From positions 1-37,163 of IMG/VR virus record IMGVR_UViG_3300038954_000740: a stretch of DNA of 37,163 nucleotides; one strand, given 5' to 3'. Position 1 is the first letter of the stretch. The number at the start of each line of letters is the position of its first letter. The notes below the pieces were generated by a model. That model was given only the letters and a program-made list of their open reading frames with translations. It made no database searches and was not told the DNA's origin. This stretch comes from a virus. Shown in pieces: positions 1 to 6,522 of this stretch. The translations under genes and the position numbers were made by a program.

Positions 1-29
1 TCCGTCGACCGCGCGATGCGGCTTCCGCA
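1..29. repeat. Terminal overlap, first copy
   Basis: The first 29 bases are identical to the last 29 (37135-37163), and the longer element they belong to continues across the junction without a break. This is what an assembler leaves when it closes a circle. It is therefore best read as an assembly overlap of a circular molecule, not a biological terminal repeat. Confidence 0.9.
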
Positions 30-453
30 CGGAGCGACGCGCCCCGGCTGCCGGCCCCCAACGCGAACGAGGACCGACCGACCGCGCGGAGGTGCCGAGG
101 CCGGGGCGACGATGCGAACCCGACCACGTGCCCCAACAGCCCGTGAGCACCGGCGTCCCTGGTGCGCCACGTAGCGCGGCGCCGGGCCTTGTGGCCACCC
201 GGCACGCAGCTGGCACCGCAACCGGCGGCCCGGCCCAGGGAGCGGACGAGGATTCCGACGTGATGTGTGGAAGCGCGGCTGTGCCCCACGTCTGCACGTG
301 CACGGAGCCCGTCGGAGTGGACGGGCCGGGGCACAGGGGAAGCGCTGGAACGCGTATTTCCTTGCCAACGATCTGGGGAGCCGCGTAGCCCGCCGAACCA
401 CGTTCGCTCAGAGCCGACAAGTTGCGCCCGTCCGGGGTGTGGTGCGACGAATC
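1..453 (+). ncRNA. Structured non-coding element copy B, 3' part
   Basis: Continuation across the circle junction of the element that begins at 36953. It aligns with 13490-13920 with scattered substitutions and single-base indels that break every reading frame, so it is unlikely to code. It contains a perfect hairpin with 7-bp arms GCCCGTC/GACGGGC (about 308-327). In the other copy one C-G pair of this stem becomes U-G, which still pairs on the + strand only. A second stem pairs GCCGGGCC with GGCCCGGC across a variable loop (about 181-234). The shared 3' end is a small C-rich/G-rich hairpin followed by GTGTGGTGCGACGAATC. Function is unknown; a large plasmid/phage-borne RNA or a replication or partition locus are the main options. 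Confidence 0.55.
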
Positions 454-511
454 CCGCGAGAATGAACGCCAAAACGCGCTAACACGGGTTAGATTGCGTT
501 TCGGGGGTTCA

Positions 512-539
512 ATGCAAAATAACGGGTGTTATCGTGCAT
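512..539. other. dif-like Xer recombination site 1 (candidate)
   Basis: An 11-6-11 layout: ATGCAAAATAA, spacer CGGGTG, TTATCGTGCAT. The arms are inverted repeats matching at 9 of 11 positions and end inward in ATAA and TTAT, as in dif, cer and pdif sites bound by XerC/XerD. It lies directly 3' of structured element B, the same place where element A is followed by a serine-recombinase site. No Xer gene is in the window, so host XerCD would be needed. This assignment is an inference from layout. Confidence 0.45.
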
Positions 540-565
540 TGGGCACACATCAGATGCACATGATA

Positions 566-593
566 GATTCCGATAAAGACCATTATCCGAATC
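566..593. other. dif-like Xer recombination site 2 (candidate)
   Basis: A second 11-6-11 site, 26 bp after the first: GATTCCGATAA, spacer AGACCA, TTATCCGAATC. The arms match at 10 of 11 positions and again end inward in ATAA/TTAT. The outer arm GATTCCGATAA resembles the XerC-arm style of bacterial dif sites. Two such sites in the same orientation suggest a dimer-resolution or cassette-exchange locus. Confidence 0.5.
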
Positions 594-609
594 TACCTCA
601 CGCACGAAC

Positions 610-656
610 GCCCGCCCCGAACCCGGACGTGGCGTGTCCGAGTCCCCGAGGCGGGC
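610..656 (-). terminator. Branched hairpin 3' of the acidic-protein operon 1
   Basis: Outer arms GCCCGCC (610-616) and GGCGGGC (650-656) enclose an inner hairpin CGGAC/GTCCG (624-640). It lies just downstream of the minus-strand gene ending at 687. A closely similar element, also followed by GCGGGCGCCGTACGTTG, sits near the paralogous gene at 15293-15352. There is no T-run on the minus strand, so termination is inferred from position and from its repetition. Confidence 0.45.
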
Positions 657-686
657 GCCGTACGTTGTGGTTTTTGCGGGCGAAAG

Positions 687-1328
687 TCACTCGCCGTAGA
701 GCTCACCGGCCTTCGTGGTCTTCTCTTCGTCCCCGACGGCCGGAAGATAGTCGCTCGGATCGGCGTCCCAGGTGCTGCCCGGCTCAACGTCGAGCCCTTG
801 CGGCCACATCCACGTGAGCTCATCGACCTCCCGGAGCGCCTGAAGCTTCTTCAGATAGCCGTCCAGATGCTCGTGCTGCCCCGTGATGGCATGATAGATC
901 CACCCGGCCACGTTCTCGTGTACGGCCGCCGGACCCGCGGCCACGATGCGCGGATGCAGGGTCTCTGTCGACCACTCCGAATGTCCTTTGTCTTCAACGA
1001 GCTTAAAGGCCACGGCCGGAAGGAACGCGCCCCGCGGATGCCAGAGGCGGCCAGCGCCGATCTCCGGGTTGATACGGACCTGGCGCCCGCGGCCCGTCGT
1101 GCGCGTGTCCTCGATCATGAAGCTGCGCACGGGCACCCACGTGAGCTTGACGTCTTCGTACCAGAATCCCGGCTCGTCCTCGTCATACAGCGCCTTCAGC
1201 AGTATGGAGATCAGCTCGTCCGTCTCGGTGTAGCTGGGAAGGTGCCCCTGCTCGTCAATGAAATCCGCGATCGGCGGGATGGCGCCGGTGGTGGTTTCGG
1301 TCTGAGGTGCTTCGGTCGTTGCTTCCAT
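687..1328 (-). CDS. Acidic hypothetical protein, copy 1 of a duplicated operon
   Basis: 213 residues, unrecognised family. The start was chosen at the ATG giving MEATTEAPQ because the upstream extension is arginine-rich and looks like out-of-frame DNA. The body is acidic with aromatic patches (FWYEDVKLTWVPVRSF) and a short HPRIVAAGP motif about 60% along. The protein encoded at 15456-16067 has HPRIAAGGP in the same place, a similar W/Y-rich middle and a similar acidic tail ending in a D/P-Y-W or Y-L stretch, so the two are distant paralogs. This gene is the last of a minus-strand set (2244 to 687) with a zinc protein and an acidic protein, and that set is duplicated in half 2. No signal peptide or membrane segment is seen. 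Function unknown; it may be a plasmid maintenance or phage early protein. Confidence 0.75.
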   Translation of the reverse strand: MEATTEAPQTETTTGAIPPIADFIDEQGHLPSYTETDELISILLKALYDEDEPGFWYEDVKLTWVPVRSFMIEDTRTTGRGRQVRINPEIGAGRLWHPRGAFLPAVAFKLVEDKGHSEWSTETLHPRIVAAGPAAVHENVAGWIYHAITGQHEHLDGYLKKLQALREVDELTWMWPQGLDVEPGSTWDADPSDYLPAVGDEEKTTKAGELYGE

Positions 1329-1437
1329 GAGTCTGGAGAGTCTGAGTGAGAGAAAAGCGATCGGGCACGACGCCCGGCCGTGCCTCCAGGCCAATCCCCG
1401 GCGAGAGGCAGGACCCGGCCCCGAGGCCGGGATGGTG

Positions 1438-1650
1438 CTACGCGCGCCGTGCGAGGCGCCGATCGGGCTCGTGGTGCTCCGCGGCCGTACGGGCGTCGAC
1501 GCGGCCCTCACCGCCGCACACGGGGCAGAGGGCTTCGTACGTGCCGCGCGGCGTCGCCGCTTCGGCGCGGCCTACCCCCGAGCACCGGGGGCAGACGTCG
1601 GGCATGGGCTGCGGTTGGCGCGTGAGGCGTGAAACTCCGTTCGAGTTCAT
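1438..1650 (-). CDS. Small two-CxxC zinc-binding protein, copy 1
   Basis: 70 residues. Two CxxCxGxG-type knuckles (CPRCSGVGR and CPVCGGEGR), spaced about 17 residues apart, resemble one half of a DnaJ-type zinc finger, so one zinc is probably bound by the four cysteines. The tail is basic (PDRRLARRA). A paralog of identical length is at 16629-16841, with the same N-terminus MNSNG, the same zinc core and the same VDARTA tail. It sits between the two other conserved genes of the minus-strand operon. Downstream on the minus strand lies a GC hairpin (CCCGGCC, loop, GGCCGGG) that is also kept in the second copy. A role as a small nucleic-acid-binding or adaptor protein is plausible but unproven. 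Confidence 0.75.
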   Translation of the reverse strand: MNSNGVSRLTRQPQPMPDVCPRCSGVGRAEAATPRGTYEALCPVCGGEGRVDARTAAEHHEPDRRLARRA

Positions 1651-1698
1651 TGGACTGGAGGAGCTGGATGAGCAGACGTGAGCAGGTGTGCGTGGACG

Positions 1699-2244
1699 TC
1701 ACGGTGCGGGCGTCGTCTCCCGCTCGATCGCGGCCAGGAGCGCCGCATCGATGCGATCCTCCAGCTCCGTCGCCTTCTGCGCGTGCTCGATCGCGATGCG
1801 GAGCGCCGCGTCATTGCCGGTGCGGTCGTACCGAGTGAGAAAGCCCACCGCGTGGCTCATCTGCGTCCGGCGGGCGGCCTGCATCTCGTTCACGCTCTCG
1901 ACGCTCATCCAATCGTCGTCCTCGTCCTCGTCTTCGTCTTCGAGCTCCGGTTCGGCCGTGCCGGCCGGGGCGCCGTCGCCGGCGAAGGAGGTGCCGGCGT
2001 AGGTCTGATTTGGGCTGCCGACCAGATCGTGAAGCTCCGACTGCACAGTGTCGAGCTCGTCCCGCTGCGCGTCGGTGAGCTCGCCCGCGGCCCCGAGCTG
2101 CGTGAGCACGGCTTCGCGCCGTTCGAGCTCGTCAACGTGCTCGGCCGTGTCCCAGTCCATGCCGTCCGAGACGAGCGACTTGATGCGAGTCCAGTTCGGG
2201 GACTCGTGCTGCTGAATCAGTTGCTTCTTCTGAGAGTTGGTCAT
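1699..2244 (-). CDS. Acidic helical protein with conserved N-terminus, copy 1
   Basis: 181 residues. The first 55 or so residues (MTNSQKKQLIQQHESPNW, then IKSLVSDGMDWDTAEHVDEL) are almost identical to the protein at 16936-17481, while the second half is divergent. The middle is a run of Asp/Glu (about residues 97-107). The C-terminus is helical and rich in Ala and charged residues. The start at MTNS is fixed by the shared start in both copies; the upstream extension is not conserved. This is the first gene of the minus-strand operon and is divergent from the HTH gene at 2474, with a hairpin and phased GATC repeats between them. A conserved N-terminal interaction module with a variable C-terminal half is a reasonable reading. 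Family not recognised. Confidence 0.85.
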   Translation of the reverse strand: MTNSQKKQLIQQHESPNWTRIKSLVSDGMDWDTAEHVDELERREAVLTQLGAAGELTDAQRDELDTVQSELHDLVGSPNQTYAGTSFAGDGAPAGTAEPELEDEDEDEDDDWMSVESVNEMQAARRTQMSHAVGFLTRYDRTGNDAALRIAIEHAQKATELEDRIDAALLAAIERETTPAP

Positions 2245-2276
2245 GGTGATACGCGGTTGATTCCGTGTGTCAATGG

Positions 2277-2326
2277 AGCCCCGCGCCGGTTGTCTGTCCA
2301 GGACTGCCCCGGCGACGGGGCTTTCT
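2277..2326 (+). terminator. GC hairpin with T-run between divergent operons (half 1)
   Basis: Arms AGCCCCGCGCCGG (2277-2289) and CCGGCGACGGGGCT (2309-2322), with a one-base bulge, followed by TTCTT. It reads as a + strand intrinsic terminator, yet it lies just upstream of the minus-strand operon start at 2244 and upstream of the + strand HTH gene. The equivalent place in half 2 (17511-17556) has a similar structure, so it may block antisense transcripts or attenuate the HTH transcript. Confidence 0.6.
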
Positions 2327-2338
2327 TCGTTGCTGCGT

Positions 2339-2471
2339 GATCTCAAATGATCAACGGTGATCACCGTTCCCCATCCCTCGAATCGTTACATTTGATCACG
2401 GCGGATCACTTCCGATCAAGGCCCGTTGATCATCGTGACTCAGGTTCGTACTCTGCAGATCACCACCGATC
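2339..2471. promoter_or_regulatory. Helically phased GATC array upstream of the HTH gene
   Basis: GATC occurs at 2339, 2349, 2359, then 2394, 2404, 2414, then 2428, 2458 and 2468. Within each group the spacing is exactly 10 bp, about one helical turn. Several copies extend to TGATCA. This looks like an operator or origin-type array bound by a protein on one face of DNA, or a methylation-sensitive switch if the host methylates GATC. A promoter-like pair, TTGATC (2426-2431) and TACTCT (2449-2454) with 17-bp spacing, lies inside it, 20 bp before the ATG at 2474. Confidence 0.6.
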
Positions 2472-2473
2472 CA

Positions 2474-2689
2474 ATGCCAGCAACCGCACCCGCAGACGTG
2501 AGCGCAGACGAGACCATTTACAGCCCCCAGGAGGTAGCCGAGGCCACCGGCAAGGGCATTGCCACCGTCTATCGGCACCTACGGAGCGGGAAGCTCCCCG
2601 CAGAGAAGTGGAGTGGGGAGTGGGTGATCACGGACGAAGGGCTGAGGGAGTGGCTGCCGGCGCCGCTGTACCGGAAGCACTTTGGGTGA
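2474..2689 (+). CDS. Small excisionase/MerR-type HTH DNA-binding protein
   Basis: 71 residues. A helix-turn-helix of the excisionase/MerR-like kind covers most of the protein: YSPQEVAEATGKGIATVYRHL, followed by a wing-like RSGKLPAEKW...VITDEGLREWL. The start ATG at 2474 (MPATAPADV) was preferred over an upstream TTG at 2426 because the TTG would overlap the phased GATC array and the promoter-like elements. It is divergent from the minus-strand operon and is followed by an intrinsic terminator at 2736-2775, so it is likely monocistronic. The equivalent position in half 2 has another small HTH gene (17672-17896). It probably binds the adjacent array and regulates the two divergent transcripts, by analogy with small plasmid or phage regulators. 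Confidence 0.85.
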   Translation: MPATAPADVSADETIYSPQEVAEATGKGIATVYRHLRSGKLPAEKWSGEWVITDEGLREWLPAPLYRKHFG

Positions 2690-2735
2690 GTTGCAGACGC
2701 GGGGCACTCTCCGTAGATTGTCCCAAACGTAGAAA

Positions 2736-2775
2736 CGCCCGATCCGCCGAAGGCGAACCGGGCGCCGCTTTTTGG
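2736..2775 (+). terminator. Intrinsic terminator of the HTH gene
   Basis: Arms CGCCCG and CGGGCG with an inner stem TCCGCC/GGCGA around GAAG, followed by CCGC and TTTTT at about 2769-2773. It lies 47 bp after the stop of the HTH gene. Confidence 0.8.
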
Positions 2776-2911
2776 AGCACCGCTGAACTTTGGTAGGGGA
2801 CGCGGTGCGCTCACACACGCAGCTCTAAACCGCGCGCTTGACTGTATGGTAGCACGACCGGAGGACACTTGCAAAACGACGCGACGGCATTTTCACGCCG
2901 TCAGTGAGATA

Positions 2912-2957
2912 GGCCGCCCGCCTGTGGATCGCATCCGCTGGCGAGGTGGCCTTTTCG
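2912..2957 (+). terminator. GC hairpin followed by TTTT
   Basis: GGCCGCCCGCC pairs imperfectly with GGCGAGGTGGCC, followed by TTTTCG. It lies in the 363-bp gene-free stretch 2690-3052, which otherwise holds only the HTH terminator and a CTGAA/TTCAG palindrome near 3022-3036 just before the next gene. It could end transcripts entering from upstream or act as an attenuator for the RHH gene at 3053. Confidence 0.5.
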
Positions 2958-3052
2958 TGTTTCAGATCGCCGTTTCTGGCAATCTGAGAAGGATTCAGCG
3001 GTCTCCCCCCGTTGTTGGTGACACTGAAAACTTCAGATAATTTCTTCTCACC

Positions 3053-3241
3053 ATGGAAATGATAGGCGCGCGAGTCCCGGCCTCCGTGGCCGAGGCGACA
3101 CGTGAAGAGGCGGCCCGCTACGGCATGTCCGTCAGCGAATACATCCGCTTTCAGTTGCGGAAACTGACGCAGGCCGAGCCGCGGTCGCTGGACGAGCTCG
3201 ACGAACCCGCCGCATCGGACGAGGCGCGTGCGGCCGCATAA
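3053..3241 (+). CDS. Small ribbon-helix-helix (CopG/ParD-like) protein
   Basis: 62 residues. The N-terminal part (MEMIGARVPASVAEATREEA, then YGMSVSEYIRFQLRKL) has the beta-strand followed by two helices of CopG/Arc-type ribbon-helix-helix proteins, with the V-S-E-Y-I-R segment typical of the second helix. The acidic C-terminal tail of about 20 residues is probably flexible. It would act as a dimeric DNA-binding repressor. No toxin partner is adjacent, so it is more likely a regulator of the replication operon that follows than an antitoxin. A strong hairpin separates it from that operon. In half 2 the corresponding position is taken by a small HTH gene (20703-20927). Confidence 0.75.
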   Translation: MEMIGARVPASVAEATREEAARYGMSVSEYIRFQLRKLTQAEPRSLDELDEPAASDEARAAA

Positions 3242-3246
3242 TTAGT

Positions 3247-3282
3247 GAAGGGCGCCCACCTTGGCCGGTTGGGGCGCCCTTC
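3247..3282 (+). terminator. Perfect 11-bp hairpin after the RHH gene
   Basis: GAAGGGCGCCC (3247-3257) and GGGCGCCCTTC (3272-3282) form a perfect 11-bp stem starting 5 bp after the stop codon. The loop is 14 nt and no T-run follows. Terminator or mRNA-stabilising hairpin. Confidence 0.65.
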
Positions 3283-3310
3283 AAATCTCGTATCACGACG
3301 ACACGACACG

Positions 3311-3649
3311 ATGAAAACACAGACCCAAACCCACAGTTCCGACCCTCCAGAGCGGCCCGACGATCGGCCGCCGTCCGCCCCACCGTCCGGGGCACCCCCT
3401 CTGCCTGACGACGACCTCGACGCCGAGGCCGGGGCAGAGGCGTGGTACGAACGTCTCTTCGGGACGCCCGCTCTTGACCCGCCGGATCACCACGGCTTCT
3501 TCGTCACCACGCTCGCCACGGTGCTCCGGTGGCCGCGATTGCTGGGGACGCTGAAAGCCGTCGTCCGCGTCGCAGAGAACATGCGCATGGAGCGGGCCGA
3601 GCCGTTCAACTACGAGATCGCGCCGGAGCGCGGGGGGCAGTCAGCATGA
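3311..3649 (+). CDS. Small acidic protein translationally coupled to the primase-helicase
   Basis: 112 residues. The N-terminal half is a proline- and acid-rich, probably disordered segment (about residues 1-50). The C-terminal half is a hydrophobic/basic helix (FFVTTLATVLRWPRLLGTLK, then AVVRVAEN). Its stop overlaps the ATG of the next gene (ATGA at 3646), so the two are translationally coupled. A small gene in the same place in half 2 (20999-21271) also ends in ATGA overlap with a replication gene and has a similar helix (LLLLLLKCPELRGTTRAVLL, then VVENA). The two are therefore distant paralogs with a conserved position. Family not recognised; an accessory factor of replication initiation is an inference from context. 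Confidence 0.8.
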   Translation: MKTQTQTHSSDPPERPDDRPPSAPPSGAPPLPDDDLDAEAGAEAWYERLFGTPALDPPDHHGFFVTTLATVLRWPRLLGTLKAVVRVAENMRMERAEPFNYEIAPERGGQSA

Positions 3650-6357
3650 GATTCCCAACCAACGACCCCAGACGCGCAGCCGCGTGGCTCCACAAGCACG
3701 GCGCCAACGTGCTGGCCCTCGACGGCAAGGCCCCGATCGGCCGGTGGAAGGAGTGGCAGTCCGCGCCCCAGGAGACGAGCGATGCCCGCTCCCTTCCGTG
3801 GGACGCCGCAACGGGCGTGGGCATCCTCCACGGCCCCGGCGGATGGCGATGCTTCGACATCGACGACTGCACCACGTGGGCGCCGATCGAGCGCCTGTGT
3901 GATGCGCTCGGGCTCCCGCACTCGTACCGCTGGATCGTGCAGAGCGGATCGGGCGAGGGCTGGCACCTGTGGGTGCGATGCCCGGAGGACGAGGCGTTTC
4001 CCGGCAAGGTGGAGCGGAAACCCAAACGCGAGGGCGCCTTCGATCACCTGGAGCTCCGGTGGGCGAACCACCAGACGGCCGCCCCACCGTCAATGCACCC
4101 GAGCGGAAATCGCTACACGTTCGCCCACGACGTGCCAGACGCGCCCCCGATCGAGCTCGGTGCGGATCGCGTCGAGGCGGGCTTGGAGGCCGTGTCGCGC
4201 CCGACGCGGACGAACACCGGCGCCCCACCGAAGCGCCGCAACGGGCGCACGTCCACCGGCGATGCGGACGTGGACGAGATGCGCGAGGCGCTGTCGCACA
4301 TCCCACCGCGCCCCGATTACCCCGAGTGGATTCGCGTCATTGCGGCCGTACAGGACGGCGCCCCGGACGACCACACGGCCGCGTCGCTTCTGCGGGAATG
4401 GAGCCCGGAAGAGAAGAACGGAGAGTACGAGCGGAAGCTGAACAGCGGATTGGACCGCGTGACTGTCGCCACGCTCTTCTACAAGGCGATGGAGAACGGC
4501 TACGATCCCGGCGGGGGCGATCCGCCGGACGACCACGCGCCCACCGGCTTCCAGTCTCTCACGCCTCCATCTTCCGATCCCATGCCTACGCCTCCCCATC
4601 CCGCAGACACGGCCGATGCCTCCGCACCGGCCGACACCGACACCTTCACCGTTGACGACTTCCGCACGGCCCTCGACGGGCTCGACGGCCGCGACGCCGA
4701 GCGCACCGCGACGGACCTGCTGGAGAAGGTTGCGACCCTGAGCCGTGCCGACATCTCCCGATGCCGGGATGTCCTCGAGGATCACGGCGCCCGCGCTCGA
4801 CGGCTCCGGTCCTGGCATTCCGACGCGAAGGCCGTGAAGAAGGAGCTCGCCAACCAGGCCGACGCCGCGCGGTCCACCGGCCCTCAGGATTTGGAGCACG
4901 GGGAGCTCACCGCGTGGATTGCCGACCAGGTAGAGGACGAGGATCACTTTGCCCTGGACCGCTCCGGGGCGCTCTACTACTACGAAGGCGGCCGCTATCG
5001 CGCCGGTGGGGAGCGCTACCTGAACCAGCGGATCAAGGCGGTCCTCGACGAACACGACATGACGAGCGAGTTCAGCCGCTACCGCTGCGAAGAGGTACGC
5101 CACCGCGTCGAGACGAGCGCCCCGCGCCTCTGGGAAACCCCGCCCGACGATCGGATCAACCTGCTGAACGGCATCCTGAACCTGAACACGGGCGAGATCG
5201 AAGAGCACACGCCCGAATGGCTGTCCACGCGACAGGTGCAGATCCACCACGACCCGGAAGCGGAGGGCACCGCGTGGCGTGAGTTCTTCGCCTCCGTGCT
5301 CCCAGAGGATGCGGGCCCCGAGCTCGGCTACGAGTTGGCCGCGAAGCTCATCACACCCGCGTTCGGCCGCCGCAAGGCGTACTACCTCCAGGGCGGGCCC
5401 AACACGGGCAAGTCGACCTTCATCCGCAACCTCATCACGGGGATCGTGGGCGAGGACGGCGTGACGCACATCACGCTCCAGGACCTCGAAACGGACAGCT
5501 TCGCCCGGGCCGACCTGTTCGGCCGTATGCTCAACGTCTGCGCGGATCTGCCGTCCGAGCCGCTGGAAGGGACGAGCGTCTTCAAGCAGATCACCGGCGG
5601 GGACCGGATGAACGCGCAGCGGAAGTACAAGGACCGCTTCAACTTCACCCCGCACTGCCACCTGCTGTTCAGCGGAAACGGCCCGATCAAGGCGCCCCAG
5701 GCGGGCGAGGCGTTCTGGGATCGGTGGGTCGTCATTCCCTTCGAGAACCAGTTCTCCAAAGGGGACGACGGCTACGTGCCGCGGGACGAGCTCGACGCCG
5801 CCCTTCAGGATGAGGAAGAGCTCTCCGCTCTGCTGAACGAGATCCTCTCCGTGCTCCTGGAGGTGCGAGACGAGGGCGTGACCGTCACCGACAGCATGGC
5901 CCGCGCCCTGGACGCGATGCGGCGCGACACCGACAACCAACCCCCGGCCCACGCCGGGGATGGCGCGCAGCCGAAACCGTCGGACACGCCGGACGAAGCC
6001 CCCGAGATGCAACCAGCGGGCGTTAGGTACCCCGAAACCAGCGGGGAGCGGGCGTTAGACCCCGAAAACCCCGGCTCTCAAGACTTTGAAAAAGAAAGAG
6101 ACTCGGACACGGGGGGTACGTGTCCGAAAAGAGATGCTTTTCAAAGTTCTGAGCGGGACGACGTGCCGGACGAACAGACGCTTCGCCACGTGCTGAAACG
6201 GTACGGGTCCGGGATGCGCGTGCAGACCCCGGACGGACCCGGCGAGGTGAAGGAGATCGACCACAGGGGCCCGCGGATCGTCGTGATGCTGGACGATGAT
6301 ATAGCGACGCGGCCGTACGCGCCCGAAGACGTCGACCCGGACGAGGCTCCGTTCTGA
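3646..6357 (+). CDS. Bifunctional primase-polymerase / SF3 helicase replication protein
   Basis: 903 residues. The N-terminus is a PrimPol domain (about residues 1-180) with the metal-binding DIDD (71-74), the GWHLWVR strand (105-111) and a PPSMHPSG segment. A PriCT-2-like primase C-terminal region follows (about 205-285: HIPPRPDYPEWIRV, then LLREWSPEE). After an acidic linker comes a D5_N-type region and an SF3/P4-like ATPase with Walker A GGPNTGKST (583-591), an NVCADL Walker B region and the sensor LLFSGN. The C-terminal 60 residues form a small beta-rich module (GMRVQTPDGPGEV) after a long disordered linker. It would prime and unwind at the plasmid or phage origin. The start at 3646 is set by ATGA coupling with the preceding gene; a longer upstream frame reads through that gene and is rejected. 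The linker DNA holds repeats and an AT-rich palindrome (6016-6147). Confidence 0.93.
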   Translation: MRFPTNDPRRAAAWLHKHGANVLALDGKAPIGRWKEWQSAPQETSDARSLPWDAATGVGILHGPGGWRCFDIDDCTTWAPIERLCDALGLPHSYRWIVQSGSGEGWHLWVRCPEDEAFPGKVERKPKREGAFDHLELRWANHQTAAPPSMHPSGNRYTFAHDVPDAPPIELGADRVEAGLEAVSRPTRTNTGAPPKRRNGRTSTGDADVDEMREALSHIPPRPDYPEWIRVIAAVQDGAPDDHTAASLLREWSPEEKNGEYERKLNSGLDRVTVATLFYKAMENGYDPGGGDPPDDHAPTGFQSLTPPSSDPMPTPPHPADTADASAPADTDTFTVDDFRTALDGLDGRDAERTATDLLEKVATLSRADISRCRDVLEDHGARARRLRSWHSDAKAVKKELANQADAARSTGPQDLEHGELTAWIADQVEDEDHFALDRSGALYYYEGGRYRAGGERYLNQRIKAVLDEHDMTSEFSRYRCEEVRHRVETSAPRLWETPPDDRINLLNGILNLNTGEIEEHTPEWLSTRQVQIHHDPEAEGTAWREFFASVLPEDAGPELGYELAAKLITPAFGRRKAYYLQGGPNTGKSTFIRNLITGIVGEDGVTHITLQDLETDSFARADLFGRMLNVCADLPSEPLEGTSVFKQITGGDRMNAQRKYKDRFNFTPHCHLLFSGNGPIKAPQAGEAFWDRWVVIPFENQFSKGDDGYVPRDELDAALQDEEELSALLNEILSVLLEVRDEGVTVTDSMARALDAMRRDTDNQPPAHAGDGAQPKPSDTPDEAPEMQPAGVRYPETSGERALDPENPGSQDFEKERDSDTGGTCPKRDAFQSSERDDVPDEQTLRHVLKRYGSGMRVQTPDGPGEVKEIDHRGPRIVVMLDDDIATRPYAPEDVDPDEAPF
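6016..6147. other. Candidate replication origin inside the primase-helicase gene
   Basis: Two direct repeats, GCGGGCGTTAGGTACCCCG with following AAACC (6016-6039) and GCGGGCGTTAGACCCCGAAA with following ACC (6048-6070), lie 32 bp apart. They are followed by an AT-rich nested palindrome: outer arms ACTTTGAAAA (6083-6092) and TTTTCAAAGT (6138-6147), inner arms CGGACAC (6104-6110) and GTGTCCG (6120-6126). Both arm pairs are perfect. The segment encodes a disordered linker, so it is free to carry DNA signals. Iterons next to an AT-rich element inside an initiator gene is the arrangement known from the lambda O gene. Confidence 0.45.
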
Positions 6358-6522
6358 CGCCTGTTATTGCACGATGCCACATAGATCACACACCACCTGC
6401 TATAACGGAAGTTCAGACGTCCGGCGCCGTGGGAGGGCCCCGAGTGGCCGTAGGCTGGGGAGCCGAAACGCGCGCCGGGCGGCAAATTGCTCACGATCCA
6501 CGAATCTTCCAACCCCGATCTC

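Noticed and set aside
2846-3040. 64-residue + strand frame between the HTH and RHH genes
   Set aside because: It overlaps a hairpin terminator and shows no protein-like pattern.
4090-6012. 640-residue minus-strand frame opposite the primase-helicase
   Set aside because: It is the antisense shadow of a protein with intact PrimPol and helicase motifs; low-complexity V/R/G composition.
6211-6231. MRVQTPDG in the primase-helicase as another copy of the V-R-x-Q-T-P motif
   Set aside because: The DNA reads ATGCGCGTGCAGACCCC, without the GTT and CAA codons that define the dispersed DNA motif; peptide resemblance only.
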